A stretch of DNA of 64,000 bases from Rhodosorus marinus (lineage: Eukaryota > Rhodophyta > Stylonematophyceae > Stylonematales > Stylonemataceae): positions 248,001-312,000 of the forward strand of contig JAMWBK010000008.1 of assembly GCA_029953675.1 (NCBI GenBank), in the 5' to 3' direction. The stretch's first letter is position 1. The number at the start of each line of letters is the position of its first letter. The notes below the pieces were generated by a model. The model was not told the DNA's origin. It searched no databases and saw nothing but the letters and a program-made list of their open reading frames with translations. A program made the position numbers and the translations under genes. Shown here piece by piece: positions 13,518-24,465 of the stretch.

Positions 13518-15377
13518 ATGAATGGGATGAACACGTTGCCTGGATCCGAATGTGGGTTTGATGTAGAGGGCATGACTTTCGCTACCGCACAGGGTGTATC
13601 AGGTAAAATTGCAGTTTACGATGCTCAAACTGGGGATCGCCGCAGAGATTTCAGCGCTGCCGCCGTCGGTATTGGATCTCCCTTCGCGGTAGTTGTCGGT
13701 AGCACAACGCAAACGAATTCTTCAGGAAAGACGAGATCCAAGAAGAGGGCACGAAGAAAATCGTCAGACAATGTTATATCACCTGGAAAGGAGGCTCTAG
13801 TTTGTGCTGGCTACGCAGCTGGGACTGTGCAGTTGTTTTCCCTGGCGTTTTCCGAAGGGCTTGAGCTCTCAGGTCATGATAGGAAGCCTCAGACAGCTGT
13901 GAAGTCGCTAGCGCTCAATCAAGAATCCTCAGTTTTATATTCTGCGGCTTCCGACAACTCTATTTGCAGCTGGTCAACAACATCGGGTGAGATGCTCAAG
14001 AAAGATGTCAGCACAAGTGGCCAGGCTTCGTGCCTGCGTGTCTCTCCGACCGGGACGTTGCTCGCAGTAGGCGCCACAAGGTTGGTGCTGTTAGACACGA
14101 ATACATTGAAGCCTTCTCGAGTGTTCGTCGGCCACGCAAGTACTGTTACGGACATTGTTTTTGCTTCCGACGAGATTATCTATTCTGGGTGCAGCGGAGA
14201 CCGACATGTGTCCAGGTGGGAGACCACAAGCTCCAAGGAAACGTCGGTGGCTTCGTATCTCGCTTCAGCACCAACTACTAGCCTGTCAACCGATGGCAAG
14301 GACCATCTCGCTGCTCTGGGTACCGATGGCATCGTAAGCATATTCAAAGTATCAAAGGCGGGAAAACCGTACAGTACAGTACAACCGAACGTGTTGTCAG
14401 TGTCCATGCCTCGGCCCGGCTATATTGTTGTCGCTCACGGATCAAAGCTGAAGCCTCAATTTGAATCGTTTGAGGTAGAAAAAGGTTTTGTTGAGCTCGA
14501 GTACGAGCCAAGGGAGCAAACTGGTGACTTGACCGGAGAACAGTTCCGGAGCGGTAAACACATCCTCGATGCAGAACGCAGAGCGAAGGTCCTGACAACT
14601 GACGTTCTTGAAAAGAAACCAGTTCTGGAAATTAAGAAGACTGACCGTGAAGAAACTGACCAAAGCAATGGTGTGGATGACGAGGATGATGAGGATGATG
14701 AGAATGAGGGGCCCAGTATAGAGGAGAAATTGGCGCAGATCGGGGTTAAATCGGCTGGTGATACGGAGGATGACAGCCAAGACCGCTTAGGACCACTTGA
14801 ACGAGGGGGAGGCGCAGACTCAGTTGCCTATGTATTAGGCCAGGCCCTGAAAACAAAGGATGGCGTTTTGCTGGAGAAAGCTCTTTCCTCCGTACGAAAG
14901 CGTTCTGAGATTGAGTCCACTCTTGTGAAGCTCTCTGCCGACTATATTGTTCCTTTGTTGCTTGCGCTCTCCGCGAGGCTTCGATCCCGGCCTAGAAGAG
15001 CAGCGACACTCTCAGTTTGGCTGCGGGCGCTGGTGATCGAACATGCAAGTCTGCTTCGAGACTCAAGCGGTGGTGAAGTAAGTCAGGCGCTTGCGAGTTT
15101 ACACCAGAGCGTGGAAGAACGCGTACGCCTTCACCAGCGCTTTGCTGCATTGGACGGTCGTCTAGAACTTATTCTCGCGCAAGCAAAGCGGGTGGCGTCT
15201 GTGCGAGAGTCAGAGCTCGTCCAAGATCGACCAGTCCTTGAATACGTGGTCGAAGAAGAAGATGCGGAGGAGCGGGAGGATGGCGAAAGAGCTGATGCTG
15301 ATGTCGGAGACAGCGAGGAAGGGGACGAACAATTTGAAGGGCATAGTGATGAAGATGTAGATCTCGACATGGAGTGA
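13518..15377 (+). CDS. UTP5: SSU processome WD-repeat protein UTP5/WDR43 homologue
   Basis: A single uninterrupted frame of 619 codons starts at the ATG at 13518 (another ATG 9 nt later). The upstream in-frame extension has no ATG. The N-terminal half carries WD40 blades, seen as SAASDNSICSWSTTSGE, AVGATRLVLLDTNTLKPSR, FVGHASTVTDIVFASDE and YSGCSGDRHVSRWET. An acidic linker follows (DDEDDEDDENEG). The Utp12 domain, about residues 430-560, contains LGQALKTKDGVLLEKALSS and ADYIVPLLLALSARL. The last 40 residues are strongly acidic. UTP5 belongs to the t-UTP/UTP-A complex that couples rDNA transcription to early pre-rRNA processing. Lack of introns is unusual beside its intron-rich neighbours. 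Confidence 0.88.
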   Translation: MNGMNTLPGSECGFDVEGMTFATAQGVSGKIAVYDAQTGDRRRDFSAAAVGIGSPFAVVVGSTTQTNSSGKTRSKKRARRKSSDNVISPGKEALVCAGYAAGTVQLFSLAFSEGLELSGHDRKPQTAVKSLALNQESSVLYSAASDNSICSWSTTSGEMLKKDVSTSGQASCLRVSPTGTLLAVGATRLVLLDTNTLKPSRVFVGHASTVTDIVFASDEIIYSGCSGDRHVSRWETTSSKETSVASYLASAPTTSLSTDGKDHLAALGTDGIVSIFKVSKAGKPYSTVQPNVLSVSMPRPGYIVVAHGSKLKPQFESFEVEKGFVELEYEPREQTGDLTGEQFRSGKHILDAERRAKVLTTDVLEKKPVLEIKKTDREETDQSNGVDDEDDEDDENEGPSIEEKLAQIGVKSAGDTEDDSQDRLGPLERGGGADSVAYVLGQALKTKDGVLLEKALSSVRKRSEIESTLVKLSADYIVPLLLALSARLRSRPRRAATLSVWLRALVIEHASLLRDSSGGEVSQALASLHQSVEERVRLHQRFAALDGRLELILAQAKRVASVRESELVQDRPVLEYVVEEEDAEEREDGERADADVGDSEEGDEQFEGHSDEDVDLDME

Positions 15378-16198
15378 AACAGACGCATGCGGCTGATCGG
15401 TTAAAAGTACCAGAGGACCTCGCGGCGAAAAGGAAAGAAGGGGTCCACCGATGTGTCGTACAAAAGAACTTTATGCCTCAGACCACGGAAGGGAGCGAGC
15501 TCCAGTCTGCTTTCAAGAGCTTGGGTGCGGTCGCGTTCCGTCGGGAACGTTGACCAACCTTTGGGGAGAAAAGCACCAAGCCAAGCCAAGCTGGGGGACG
15601 AGAAATGTTCATAAGCCTGCTGCTTAGGTACAGCGTCGGAGTCCCATCTTTGGTTCAACTTATTATCCCCTGTGCATTTACATTGCGAACTAACTAAAGG
15701 ATAAAAGAGAAACGTGAAGACCAACGATAGTAGCCGCTGGTGCTCCATGGAAGTCCTGAACTACTCCGCCATATCTCCGGCCCCTTTCCTAGGGTGTCAT
15801 GAGCAACCTCCGGCATCTTCCCGCACAGTTCCAGACTCGACCAAACGACAAGTATCAGCGCGCACACTCGCATTTGCTGTCCGGAGCACTTCACAAACAA
15901 CTAGCAATTAGACTCCTTCGTTTCAGAATCTATCAGCCTCGAAATGGGATGATCTCGGCGAGAGTCCTTCGCAACTCCTAATTTGCACTCACAGAGCAAC
16001 CCGTCGACATCGGCAAACACAAAGGTGCCTTCGGCATGATAGCGGCAGAGCAAAACAAAATCCGCGCACAGGAGAACAGACAGAGCGCGCACGGCTTCGC
16101 GAGACGACGATCGGAGCCTTCGGGTGTACAGAGGTACCCGGAAAGGGCTGCTCACAGACACCATTCTCAGCGCAGTGAAGCGATCGCTCCGGGTTTCG
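15378..16198. other. Intergenic between convergent UTP5 and RPB11
   Basis: A minus-strand ATG frame of 87 codons (16164-15901) is present but matches nothing I know. It could be a 3'-terminal exon of RPB11 or chance. Confidence 0.4.
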
Positions 16199-16648
16199 TC
16201 ATCGACGATGATATGGGACGTTCATACTTGCGTGGATCTCAAACTGCTTTTTCATGCGTTCCTCCAGAAGAGCAAAATCACTCTGCAGGTCCTCAATAGC
16301 TTGGATGAAACTCTCCACTGGGCCTAGCTTGCCTTCTTCGAGCTTTTTAGATTGTACCCTGAGGATGAAGTGATGCTCAAGCGGATGCGGGATTCGGTAT
16401 CCAACAAAGTTTACATTATCATCTCTCAACAGTTGCATACGAAGTAAGTTGCCAAGCGTATGGTCCTCTCTCTCTATCTTGAACTGGGCCCAAGTTGGAT
16501 ACTGCTCGTCGACAACAAATTCTATCCTACCCCGATCCGCAAAATTCGATTAGACGAAACACATAGGAAGAAAGGAGGAGGAAAACACTTACTTCTTGAC
16601 CCCGTCCGGTAATACGACGGCTTCAAAACGATCTGGAGCATTAGACAT
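16199..16648 (-). CDS. RPB11: RNA polymerase II subunit RPB11
   Basis: Two exons (16648-16593 and 16526-16199) join in phase to 127 residues. Diagnostic segments are EDHTLGNLLRMQLLRDDN and VGYRIPHPLEHHFILRVQS, close to the RPB11 signature (GYKVPHPLEHK), which separates it from the Pol I/III homologue AC19. RPB11 pairs with RPB3 to nucleate Pol II assembly. The first exon is tiny (56 nt), ending ...LPDGVK before a GTAAGT donor. The C-terminus (EIHASMNVPYHRR) is not conserved. A GTATGA donor-like site lies just before it, so a further 3' exon is possible. Its divergent neighbour encodes the mRNA cap methyltransferase. Confidence 0.9.
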
Positions 16649-17200
16649 CCTACCACAGCAAAACCAAAAGAAGACCAAGCAAGGCAGCGCGTCGCAGCGA
16701 ACTTCGAGGCCACCAAACCGAGCCACCTGACCAAATCACTTTAAACCCAGCACCAAGGTCATTCAGGAACCTTTGTCACAATCAAAAGCTTCCGCGGACT
16801 TCAACCTTTGCCTTAACAAGCGTTCACGCTCTCTCGTCAAATGTGTGCTTTGGTTGTGAGAATTACACAATCCAACTGGGAGCAACCCAACTCCGCGCTA
16901 CAATCGATGTCCGCCGAATTGTTCTTGGACCCGGCCGCGCGGCAAGCTCAAGGATCTGATCATGAGCAGGTCTCAACGAAGAAACCGAAGTCCGGGTGCT
17001 AGTGCGGTTTGTCAGTCATATAGCTGAGGAGCTGACGCAGGTTGATGCATGCTCAAAAGCAGGCTATTGAGATTAACAAGCGGAAGGGGACATGTTTTAG
17101 CATCTGCTTAAGTGTTTTCCTCCGATTTACGGTGCGAGGGAGAAGGGGGAATTCGCTATTACCGGCTTGACGTTCGAAGTTCCTACAATTTGCATGGACG
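16649..17200. promoter_or_regulatory. Shared divergent promoter region of RPB11 and cap methyltransferase
   Basis: These 552 bp separate the ATG codons of two divergent genes, so both promoters must lie here unless upstream exons exist. I see no clear TATA box. Confidence 0.5.
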
Positions 17201-18666
17201 ATGGACAGTGAGGCAGTTGCATCGTTCTATAATGAGCGGGTCAATGATAAAACAGAGAGACGGACGTCGAGGATCTTGCGCATGCGCAACTTCAACAACT
17301 GGGTCAAGGCGGTCCTGATCCAACTGCACACGCGGCCGAATTATAGTGTACTTGATCTCGCGTGCGGAAAAGGCGGTGATCTGTTGAAGTGGTGGGTCCC
17401 ATTTAAACCATCCAAGCTCGAGCATTGAGAAGTATTGACGTAGTAAGGCCATGTCCTTCTTGAGCAGGGACTCTGCCGGTGTTACCTTGTACGTCGGATG
17501 TGACATTGCACGTGTTTCTCTAGAGCAAGCGATAGAACGGTACCAGAACATGAGGAAGGTGAAGTTCGACGCGATGTTCCTCCACGGCGATTGTTTCTCC
17601 GCGAGAGTTGAGAGGTACCTCTCGGACGAGGCGATGTTCGACGTAGTCAGCAGCCAGTTTGCTATTCACTACGCGTTTGAAAACGAAAAGCGGGTTCGAA
17701 GACTGCTGTAAGTTGTTTTTCTAATTTTCATCGATACCAACCCATTCGTAGGCACTCAGACGGACGTGAGAGTGCGCACCCAAGCGGTGAGCCTGGCAAC
17801 TAAACGTGAAGGGTCTGGTTTTTATGGTCCAACTTTTTGCGTCTGACAGAGAAAACGTATCATCACGATTGAAGCCCGGCGGCTTTTTCATAGGGACGAC
17901 CCCGGACGCAAACGTTCTTATCCGGAAGCTGCGCGCTGTTGAAGGGCTTGAGTTTGGTAATTCTATCTTCAACATGGCTTTCGATGGGCCGGATAAATAC
18001 TTTCCGAGAGGTAGGTTCACCTTTCGTTTTTGACCCGACCCGCAACAGAGCACATGAGCGTTGTTTCGCTTTGCCTTCATAGTTTCTCCCCCCTCGGTGG
18101 AGGCGGAAGTTGGTTCTGGTTGACTTGCTTGTGGAACCCGCTGATAATTCCTTCCTGAAGATAGGGTTTTGATTCTCTGCTGTGGTCGTAGATAAGTCTC
18201 CGTGGGGCATTCGCTACAGATTCACCTTGGACGAAAATGTTATGGACACTCCAGAGTTCCTCGTTCATTTTCCGACCTTCCAGAAGATTGCTGCCGAATA
18301 CGACCTAGAGCTGCGCTTGCTGATGAATTTTCATCAGTTCTATTTAGAGTTCATCAAGGTTCCCGAATTCCTCGAAATCTATGAGCGCCTTAAAGTTGTG
18401 GGGCAGCATGGTAGCCCTCCTCCCGAGCACCAGGTCGAAAGACACGTTGATTGGGACGTCTATCTAACAATCGGCTTGACCTGACCTTCTGGGTTTTACC
18501 TCCAGGGATAACGTACGATGAGTGGGACGCGATTTTTCTATACACCGCGTTTGTTTTCCAAAAGAGAGGCGGATCACCGGATCCCGGCCTAGACCGATCA
18601 GACATTGAGCCGATCGAGAAGCCAGAGGAGACGCTCATCCATGAGATGGAAGACGAAGACGACTAG
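17201..18666 (+). CDS. RNMT: mRNA cap guanine-N7 methyltransferase
   Basis: Five exons (17201-17391, 17468-17707, 17850-18010, 18192-18410, 18506-18666) give 323 residues. SAM-binding motif I is [15 protein letters not shown]. It is followed by [48 protein letters not shown], the substrate-side segment [14 protein letters not shown] with [11 protein letters not shown], and the C-terminal [16 protein letters not shown]. These match the Abd1/RNMT family, which methylates the G cap of nuclear pre-mRNA. The protein lacks the long N-terminal extension of animal RNMT and starts directly at the catalytic core, like plant enzymes. The last 30 residues are acidic. Confidence 0.93.
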
Positions 18667-19423
18667 AAGCATAAGTGCACATCTAACCATACTAGGCCTC
18701 CTTCGAGGTCGGACACTTGGTCACTGGACCCTGGGCATCCTGCAACCGGATATTCCTCCTAAATTAAACCACAAACACAAATGTTTATGTACTCCAATTA
18801 TATATATTCCCGCCAGTTTTTTGCCCAGTTCATAATATTCTAATTATTACTCGATTTCTTACAAAACATTCGATTCCTTACTAGTGACCATGTGTCTCCT
18901 CCGGATCATAAAACAGAAATTTTGATAATTCTCAGAAAACGAGAAAACACAAAAAAAAAAAAACCTCCAAACGCCTTGGAAACCCCCGCACAGGACTACT
19001 TCCAGTGTCACGTACGAACGGGTGTCCCTGAGCCCCATTTTTGTGGGGGTTATTTCATTTTGGAAAATAATTCAATTGAAACAAGGTTGTGCCCAAAAGT
19101 TTTGAAAATTCTATCATAGCTTTGTTTTGCCTCTGGAAGTAAGTTCGTTTTTTTTTGGTTTTGGCGTACTGTTTTTCAAGTCCCGTCTGCTGGGGTTTTA
19201 TGGTGAAGCTGCCATGGGTAGAATTGGGGTGGGAAAACCGCTCTGCGTCCAACTTTTTGACGCTGACCGATTTTTCTTGATTGGAGGGTGGTCGCTGGGT
19301 TGTCACAATAGTAGACTAATGTGCAGTGTACCTTTCCAGAGGGCTGACTTGGAACGCACAGCTAGGGCTGAGAGCGAGGCAAGTAGACTCTAGTGGGAGG
19401 ATTATATAAAGTTCCTAAGAAAT
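18667..19423. other. Intergenic
   Basis: No gene seen. AT-rich blocks (18.78-18.95 kb, 19.05-19.16 kb) and a 14-nt A run near 18952 are present. A TATATAAA at 19403-19410 lies only 14 nt before the CDC45 ATG. Confidence 0.5.
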
Positions 19424-22181
19424 ATGATTGTTTCACTGAGGAACCTGGTGGACTGCTGGAGCGAGGTTGTGCGCTCTAGGGAAGAAGCATCGGTAAGCGA
19501 TAATCGCCCATGGGAGCTTGAAGCGGCTGGGGGGGATCTTGGCAAATGTTCGGATGTTGAACTATGCGTGCTTTTCACTGTTCTACAGGGACCAGTGTTG
19601 CTTTTCGTCGCGCTGGATGATTGCGATGCTATTGCCACCGCAATGTCCGTGATGGCCCTCTTGAAGGCCGACCTCGTACGCTATGAGGTGGTTCCAGTTG
19701 TTGACCTTGGTCAGCTTGCAGACCGTTTCAAGGAAATGGCTAAACCCGCAGAGCCGCGCAGCGCAGTGTTCATTAATTGCGGAGCAAGGGTGTGTTGTAG
19801 AAAGAAGGAGAGCAAGTTCTGTGACATACGACAGATATCTAAGAAAAGTTTTTTTTTTCTGTTTTCTTGACGGTGCCTAGGTTGATCTCGAGAAACTTCT
19901 CAGCCTGGAAACTGTTGAAGATGAAGCGCTCAAAGTATTTGTGCTGGATTCTTGTCGCCCGTTCCACTTGAACAATATTGAGAGCACTAGAGTTCAGCTT
20001 TTCGACGACGCTCTCCAGCCCGTCGATCAATCGTCACTCCCTCTTTGTGGTTACGAGGTATGGTTGAATTGTATCTGATATCTGGCACACGGAGCGGGGC
20101 GGAATGCACTCATGTTCAGTAACGCTCATCACCACCGTTCCCGGCTTTGTAAAGGATGCATATGGGTTTGTTGAGGTGGAAATGGAAGATGAATCGGCAG
20201 GAAGCGATGTCGAAGCGGAGGATGATGTCGTTTTCGGGTCTGACATCGAGTACGAGAGCGATGCCAATGAGGTGGATGGCACTAATGGTAAGTGCGAGAG
20301 TTCATGAAAAGTGTAAAGCTCATGCGGGAAATGAGTGATTGAGATAGCAACACGGCGCGATCTCCGCAGCTAAGTACAACCTCTTGTACTGTCTCTTGTA
20401 CCCAGATCGAAGCAAAAAGCGACACTCTAGTAGGAAGAAGGAAAAGACAAAGAAAAGAGCCCGCCAGAACGTGGAGGTTGACTCGGACATGCGCCATCGG
20501 GCATATGACTACTACTCGAGGTAGGCAGTCTTCTGATGGGCCTTCTGCAAAACTGATGACTAATTTCGAGGCTCCACTCCGATGTATCTCAACAAATACC
20601 CACAACTCGAACAAAACGCAGCTGCCACGTGGCCACACCCTCGGCGCTAGTGTGCTACTTGCTTTCCATGGACCTGAAAAAGGAAAATCCCACCTTGCTA
20701 TGGTTGGCAACAGTTGGTATCGCAGACCACTTCATCTTTGGAAAGTCTACGAACGAGTCCTATGAGGAAAGCGCGTCGCTACTGAAAGGTAAAACCTGCG
20801 GGTTCCAGAACAAATTGCCTCAAAGGAAAAGGGCGGTATGGCCAAACGAAAAAGAGGCTATGGCAGACTCAATCATCACTTTTCGAACTGTGCGTCCTTG
20901 TTTTAGGGCAGCTAGAAAGATTTTACAACGAGCAGGAAGCCCAAACTGGAAGCAAGCAGTACGAAAATAATTCCCAATCGCTCAGTTCCTCTCTCGATGC
21001 CGAGGAGGTGATTCAGCACGTGGATGAACCGCGACTGGAGCTACTGCGCCATTGGAACCTGTTCGATGCTGTACTATACTCGACATATATGTGCTCAAAA
21101 CTCTCCACCTGGCGACAGACAGGTCGAAGACGCGTGTTGGAATTTCTAGCTACTCTAGGTAAGTCATTTTACAGATGAAAGACCGCCTTGCGCTTTTTTC
21201 CACCTTTCGCTCACTTTGTCAGAACGAAATCGCAACTCCTCTACGAAGGTATTCCGATCCGTGTCGCGCAGCAGAGATGGCAACACCTCTCGCGCGAAAG
21301 CCGTAACGTCCTAGAAGATCCTTCCCTGGAGACCACGCTCGGGAGGCTAGGTTTGAACGACTTTCACCGTGACGGATTTGTCAAGACGAAAGGAGGTTAC
21401 AAGGCAAGCGTTTCAGCTGTAGACGTCGTCCTGGCAGTGGCGTCGACGCTTGAAGTCGATAATCCCGAAGGTTTGGAAATAGACCCGAATAGTTTCCTCC
21501 CAGGGGGAACCCTGGATGGCGGAATCTGTATCTACCGAACTAAAAGGTAGTGTGTGGTTCTTTTTGCCACCCTCGAAGGGAGACACAACGTACCGGGCGA
21601 GAACGTTTGGGAGAGCTTGTTCTGGAAAGCCTACGACATCTTGGGCGCAGGGCTTGGCGATGTGACCTTGGAGAGGGGCATGGACCTGGCATCGAGAATG
21701 CAGATGCTACTAGTGCAGGTTGGCGGCCAGGTGATTGATCAGCGCGCATTTGTTTCCTCCGGTACATTTCGCTATGCCGTGTTGAGGGACGGACAATACC
21801 AGGAGGCAGTTCGACATCCGCTGGTAATCACACGCCTCGCTCATTTCCTCATGGATGCTCTGGAGGCCCAAGGAGAAAAGCCCAAGCCGTTCGTGATCAT
21901 TGCACCGTTGACCGAAAAGAGTAAGCCATGTCGGAGAATGCTCACGTCAAACTTGGCTGCAAAGATTTCTGTTCACTGAAGCTTCTCCGCTCAAAGGTAC
22001 ATGGCTAGCGGTTGCCGTCACTCGGGCGAGCACGTACAACGACTTTGGCCTGCGCTTTCGGACAGCTGCAGCAAAGAACGGCACAAAGATTGTCGATCAT
22101 GGCTTCTGTCCGCATATAGTGGAGGTAGCAGACGGCCAAGAAACGGAGTTTGTGCGATTTCTTCATGACGTCATGGGATAA
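19424..22181 (+). CDS. CDC45: DNA replication initiation factor CDC45
   Basis: Ten exons (19424-19492, 19589-19789, 19881-20057, 20155-20287, 20406-20520, 20622-20788, 20907-21158, 21249-21470, 21579-21920, 21997-22181) close in phase to 620 residues. Family landmarks: PVLLFVALDDCDAIATA near the N-terminus, VFINCGARVDLEKLL, VFVLDSCRPFHLNNI, WLATVGIADHFIFGK, LELLRHWNLFDAVLYSTYM, RRRVLEFLATLGIPI, SAVDVVLAVASTLE, and the C-terminal WLAVAVTRASTYNDFGLRF. CDC45 joins MCM2-7 and GINS in the replicative CMG helicase. An acidic stretch plus a basic, Lys/Arg-rich stretch (exons 4-5) fits the known charged insert. Intron 1 (96 nt) is a multiple of three and stop-free, so its retention would keep the frame; conservation favours removal. 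Confidence 0.93.
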
Positions 22182-22725
22182 CCCGCCGTCTCCTTTTACC
22201 TCGGCATGGTTCGAATATTTCAGACTGTAACACCCTCACTCCTATTAACTCAGCCAAGATCCACGAAAGCGGATTTGTGCTTTCACCGCCCTGAGAGGTC
22301 AAACAAATAACAGATTGTATGTAAATCAAAATGCTGAAGGAAGCCTTCTCTCCGATCATCCTCAATTTTCCTGTTGTTCCCCACGTCGACAAATACCGAC
22401 AAACTAAAAACATCACACCGACTAGCAGATTGTGCGTGTTCACCCTGAGCAACCGCGGAACTGATAACATGTCAGACAGTCTGCACTAGAAAGAGTCTGG
22501 CGATTCAGGTGCGGTCTTTCTCCCTCTGAGAAGCAATATCAATCACAACTCAGTACCTGTACAATGCGGAGTTCCCCAGAGCCCCGGACATGCATGCAAC
22601 GCTGTGTACATCGGCCACTTTTCGGGTGGCGCCCAATAAGCTCCACTACAACGCTCTTAAAGAAAAATAAAATTTTAATCTTTTGCTCTGCTCACGTTTC
22701 TTACGTATTCGTGCGTGCTTTGAGA
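22182..22725. other. Intergenic between convergent genes
   Basis: No gene seen. It contains the 3' ends of CDC45 and of the small membrane-protein gene. Confidence 0.5.
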
Positions 22726-23025
22726 CTATTCGTGGACCGGCTCTTCTGAAGCATGCTCTACGTGCTTCTCTGGTAAAGGGAGCTGCATGGACTCCGTCTT
22801 TGCCAGCCTCTCTCTGATGACTATCATCTCGAGCACACTAACATATCCGACAACACTCAAACCGAAGAAAATATGCCAGCCCTGCAATTGAGGCTTCTTG
22901 TGGTAATATTTGACCATCCTATCGAACGCTTGTTTGTATGTATCTTCTTTAAACAAGCTTCCCACACGCCTTCCGAGCCCTTCAAAACCGCCGCTAATTA
23001 ACTGCTCAACCGGTACCTGCACCAT
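22726..23025 (-). CDS. Small single-pass membrane protein, possibly mitochondrial ATP synthase f-like
   Basis: A single ATG frame gives 99 residues. The N-terminal half is amphipathic and basic (GGFEGLGRRVGSLFKEDTY, FDRMVKYYHKKPQLQG). One membrane span follows at about residues 50-70 (WHIFFGLSVVGYVSVLEMIV), then RERLAK and an acidic tail. The order 'basic KYY..K, one helix, RERL' recalls the mitochondrial F1Fo-ATP synthase f subunit, but similarity by eye is weak and length and charge fit several small respiratory-chain subunits. Coding status is likely; identity is uncertain. Confidence 0.5.
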   Translation of the reverse strand: MVQVPVEQLISGGFEGLGRRVGSLFKEDTYKQAFDRMVKYYHKKPQLQGWHIFFGLSVVGYVSVLEMIVIRERLAKTESMQLPLPEKHVEHASEEPVHE

Positions 23026-24049
23026 CCTTCCTCAAAAAAAAAATACACAACCCCTCCACTAGCTCAACTCCAATCCAACGATTTCTTCTTCCCCGCAAGA
23101 AACCGAACGATTTCAACACACACACACAAGGATATGCGTACCTCTTTTGTAACGCCAAGCTTTTCTTACTCCTTCAAACCAAAACACATCCGGCCCCTCT
23201 CCTATGCCCTCGCGCAACCTCCCTCCCCCTTCCTCCTCCCAGTGAGCACCGATCGATTCTGCCCGATTTTTGGACCCTCCAAAAAACAGGCTCAAGAAGA
23301 TTAATCCAAAAGTTTACCAAATTATAGAAGCTGTCAAGGTCTCATTTAAGTGTCACAGGAAATCGGTTCCCTTGAAACAATTGGGCAGCAGCAGCGCTAG
23401 GCGGAAAAAACTAACCTGTACCTCAAGCAAACCTTTTTTCCCTGCTTTTCTTCAACAGCAAATCGAACCCAGACCCTAAGTCAATCACAAAAGTACCGAA
23501 ATAGACTGATCACTGATTTTACAAAATGATACATATACAAACCATTATAATGATTGATGATTCCTGCAGGCTACGGCAATCTGTGGATCATCCCACAACA
23601 ATCAATATTTCTAGTGTTATACTAGTCTTCGTAGTAATCTAATTTTGGTAGTTTCTCGGGTTTGACAGCTGTCCGCAAATTCGATTAGGGGAATCGTGAG
23701 TCGTGACCTACGACGAAGGTGGTTCTAAATTCTAGTTTATAGCGATGACGATCAGTAAATACTAGTTTCATGTTGTGGTTCGCTGTTGGGGGCATCAAAC
23801 GTAGCCTTAGTTCTAGATGCTGTTCTCTAGATTTGGTAAAGACTAGGTAATGTGGGTTTATCAAACATCGGTTTTTATTGGGGTTTGGACCATATAAACC
23901 ACAATTTCGAAACGGATCTGCATATTGGGTAAATTTTTATAGGCCTCGGATAAAAATTTCCCACAATAAAATTTAGTTGACTATATCCTTGATTTTGAGT
24001 ATCTTGTCCTATTGAAGTCTTTAATTTTGAAAGGATGTGTGCATTATCT
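23026..24049. other. Intergenic, AT-rich
   Basis: No gene seen. It leads into the retrotransposon-derived region. Confidence 0.5.
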
Positions 24050-24465
24050 GTCCGGACACACTTCAACCCTCCTTCTTGTTGAAACGGTCAACCGTGACCA
24101 TGCCCTCTCAACACGTAGTAGGGCATCCACACATCGCAATACATACGGTAAGACCGATATGCACATGGCATACGATGGGTGGATTCCGAATCATACCGTT
24201 GGCGCACGGTTGTAGCCGGACAGAACGACACCATTAGGGTCACGCTGACAACGGAGTAAGCCAGGGAGATGTCAGGCGGAGCGAGTCTAAGGGGTACCTG
24301 TAGCCAACTGCGGCACCAACAATAGAACATAGATGGCTACCAAAAATGGCACTGTGTCTAGATGAGAGATATGTAGAGGCCTAGCCTGAGGGTATAAATA
24401 GGCTAGGACGGAGTAGAATATGATAGGGCTCAGGGGGAAAAAATTCTTTGGACTTACCAAGCAAC

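Noticed and set aside
19403-19410. TATATAAA as TATA box of CDC45
   Set aside because: It lies 14 nt before the ATG, so transcription would start inside the coding region; the conserved N-terminus needs that ATG.
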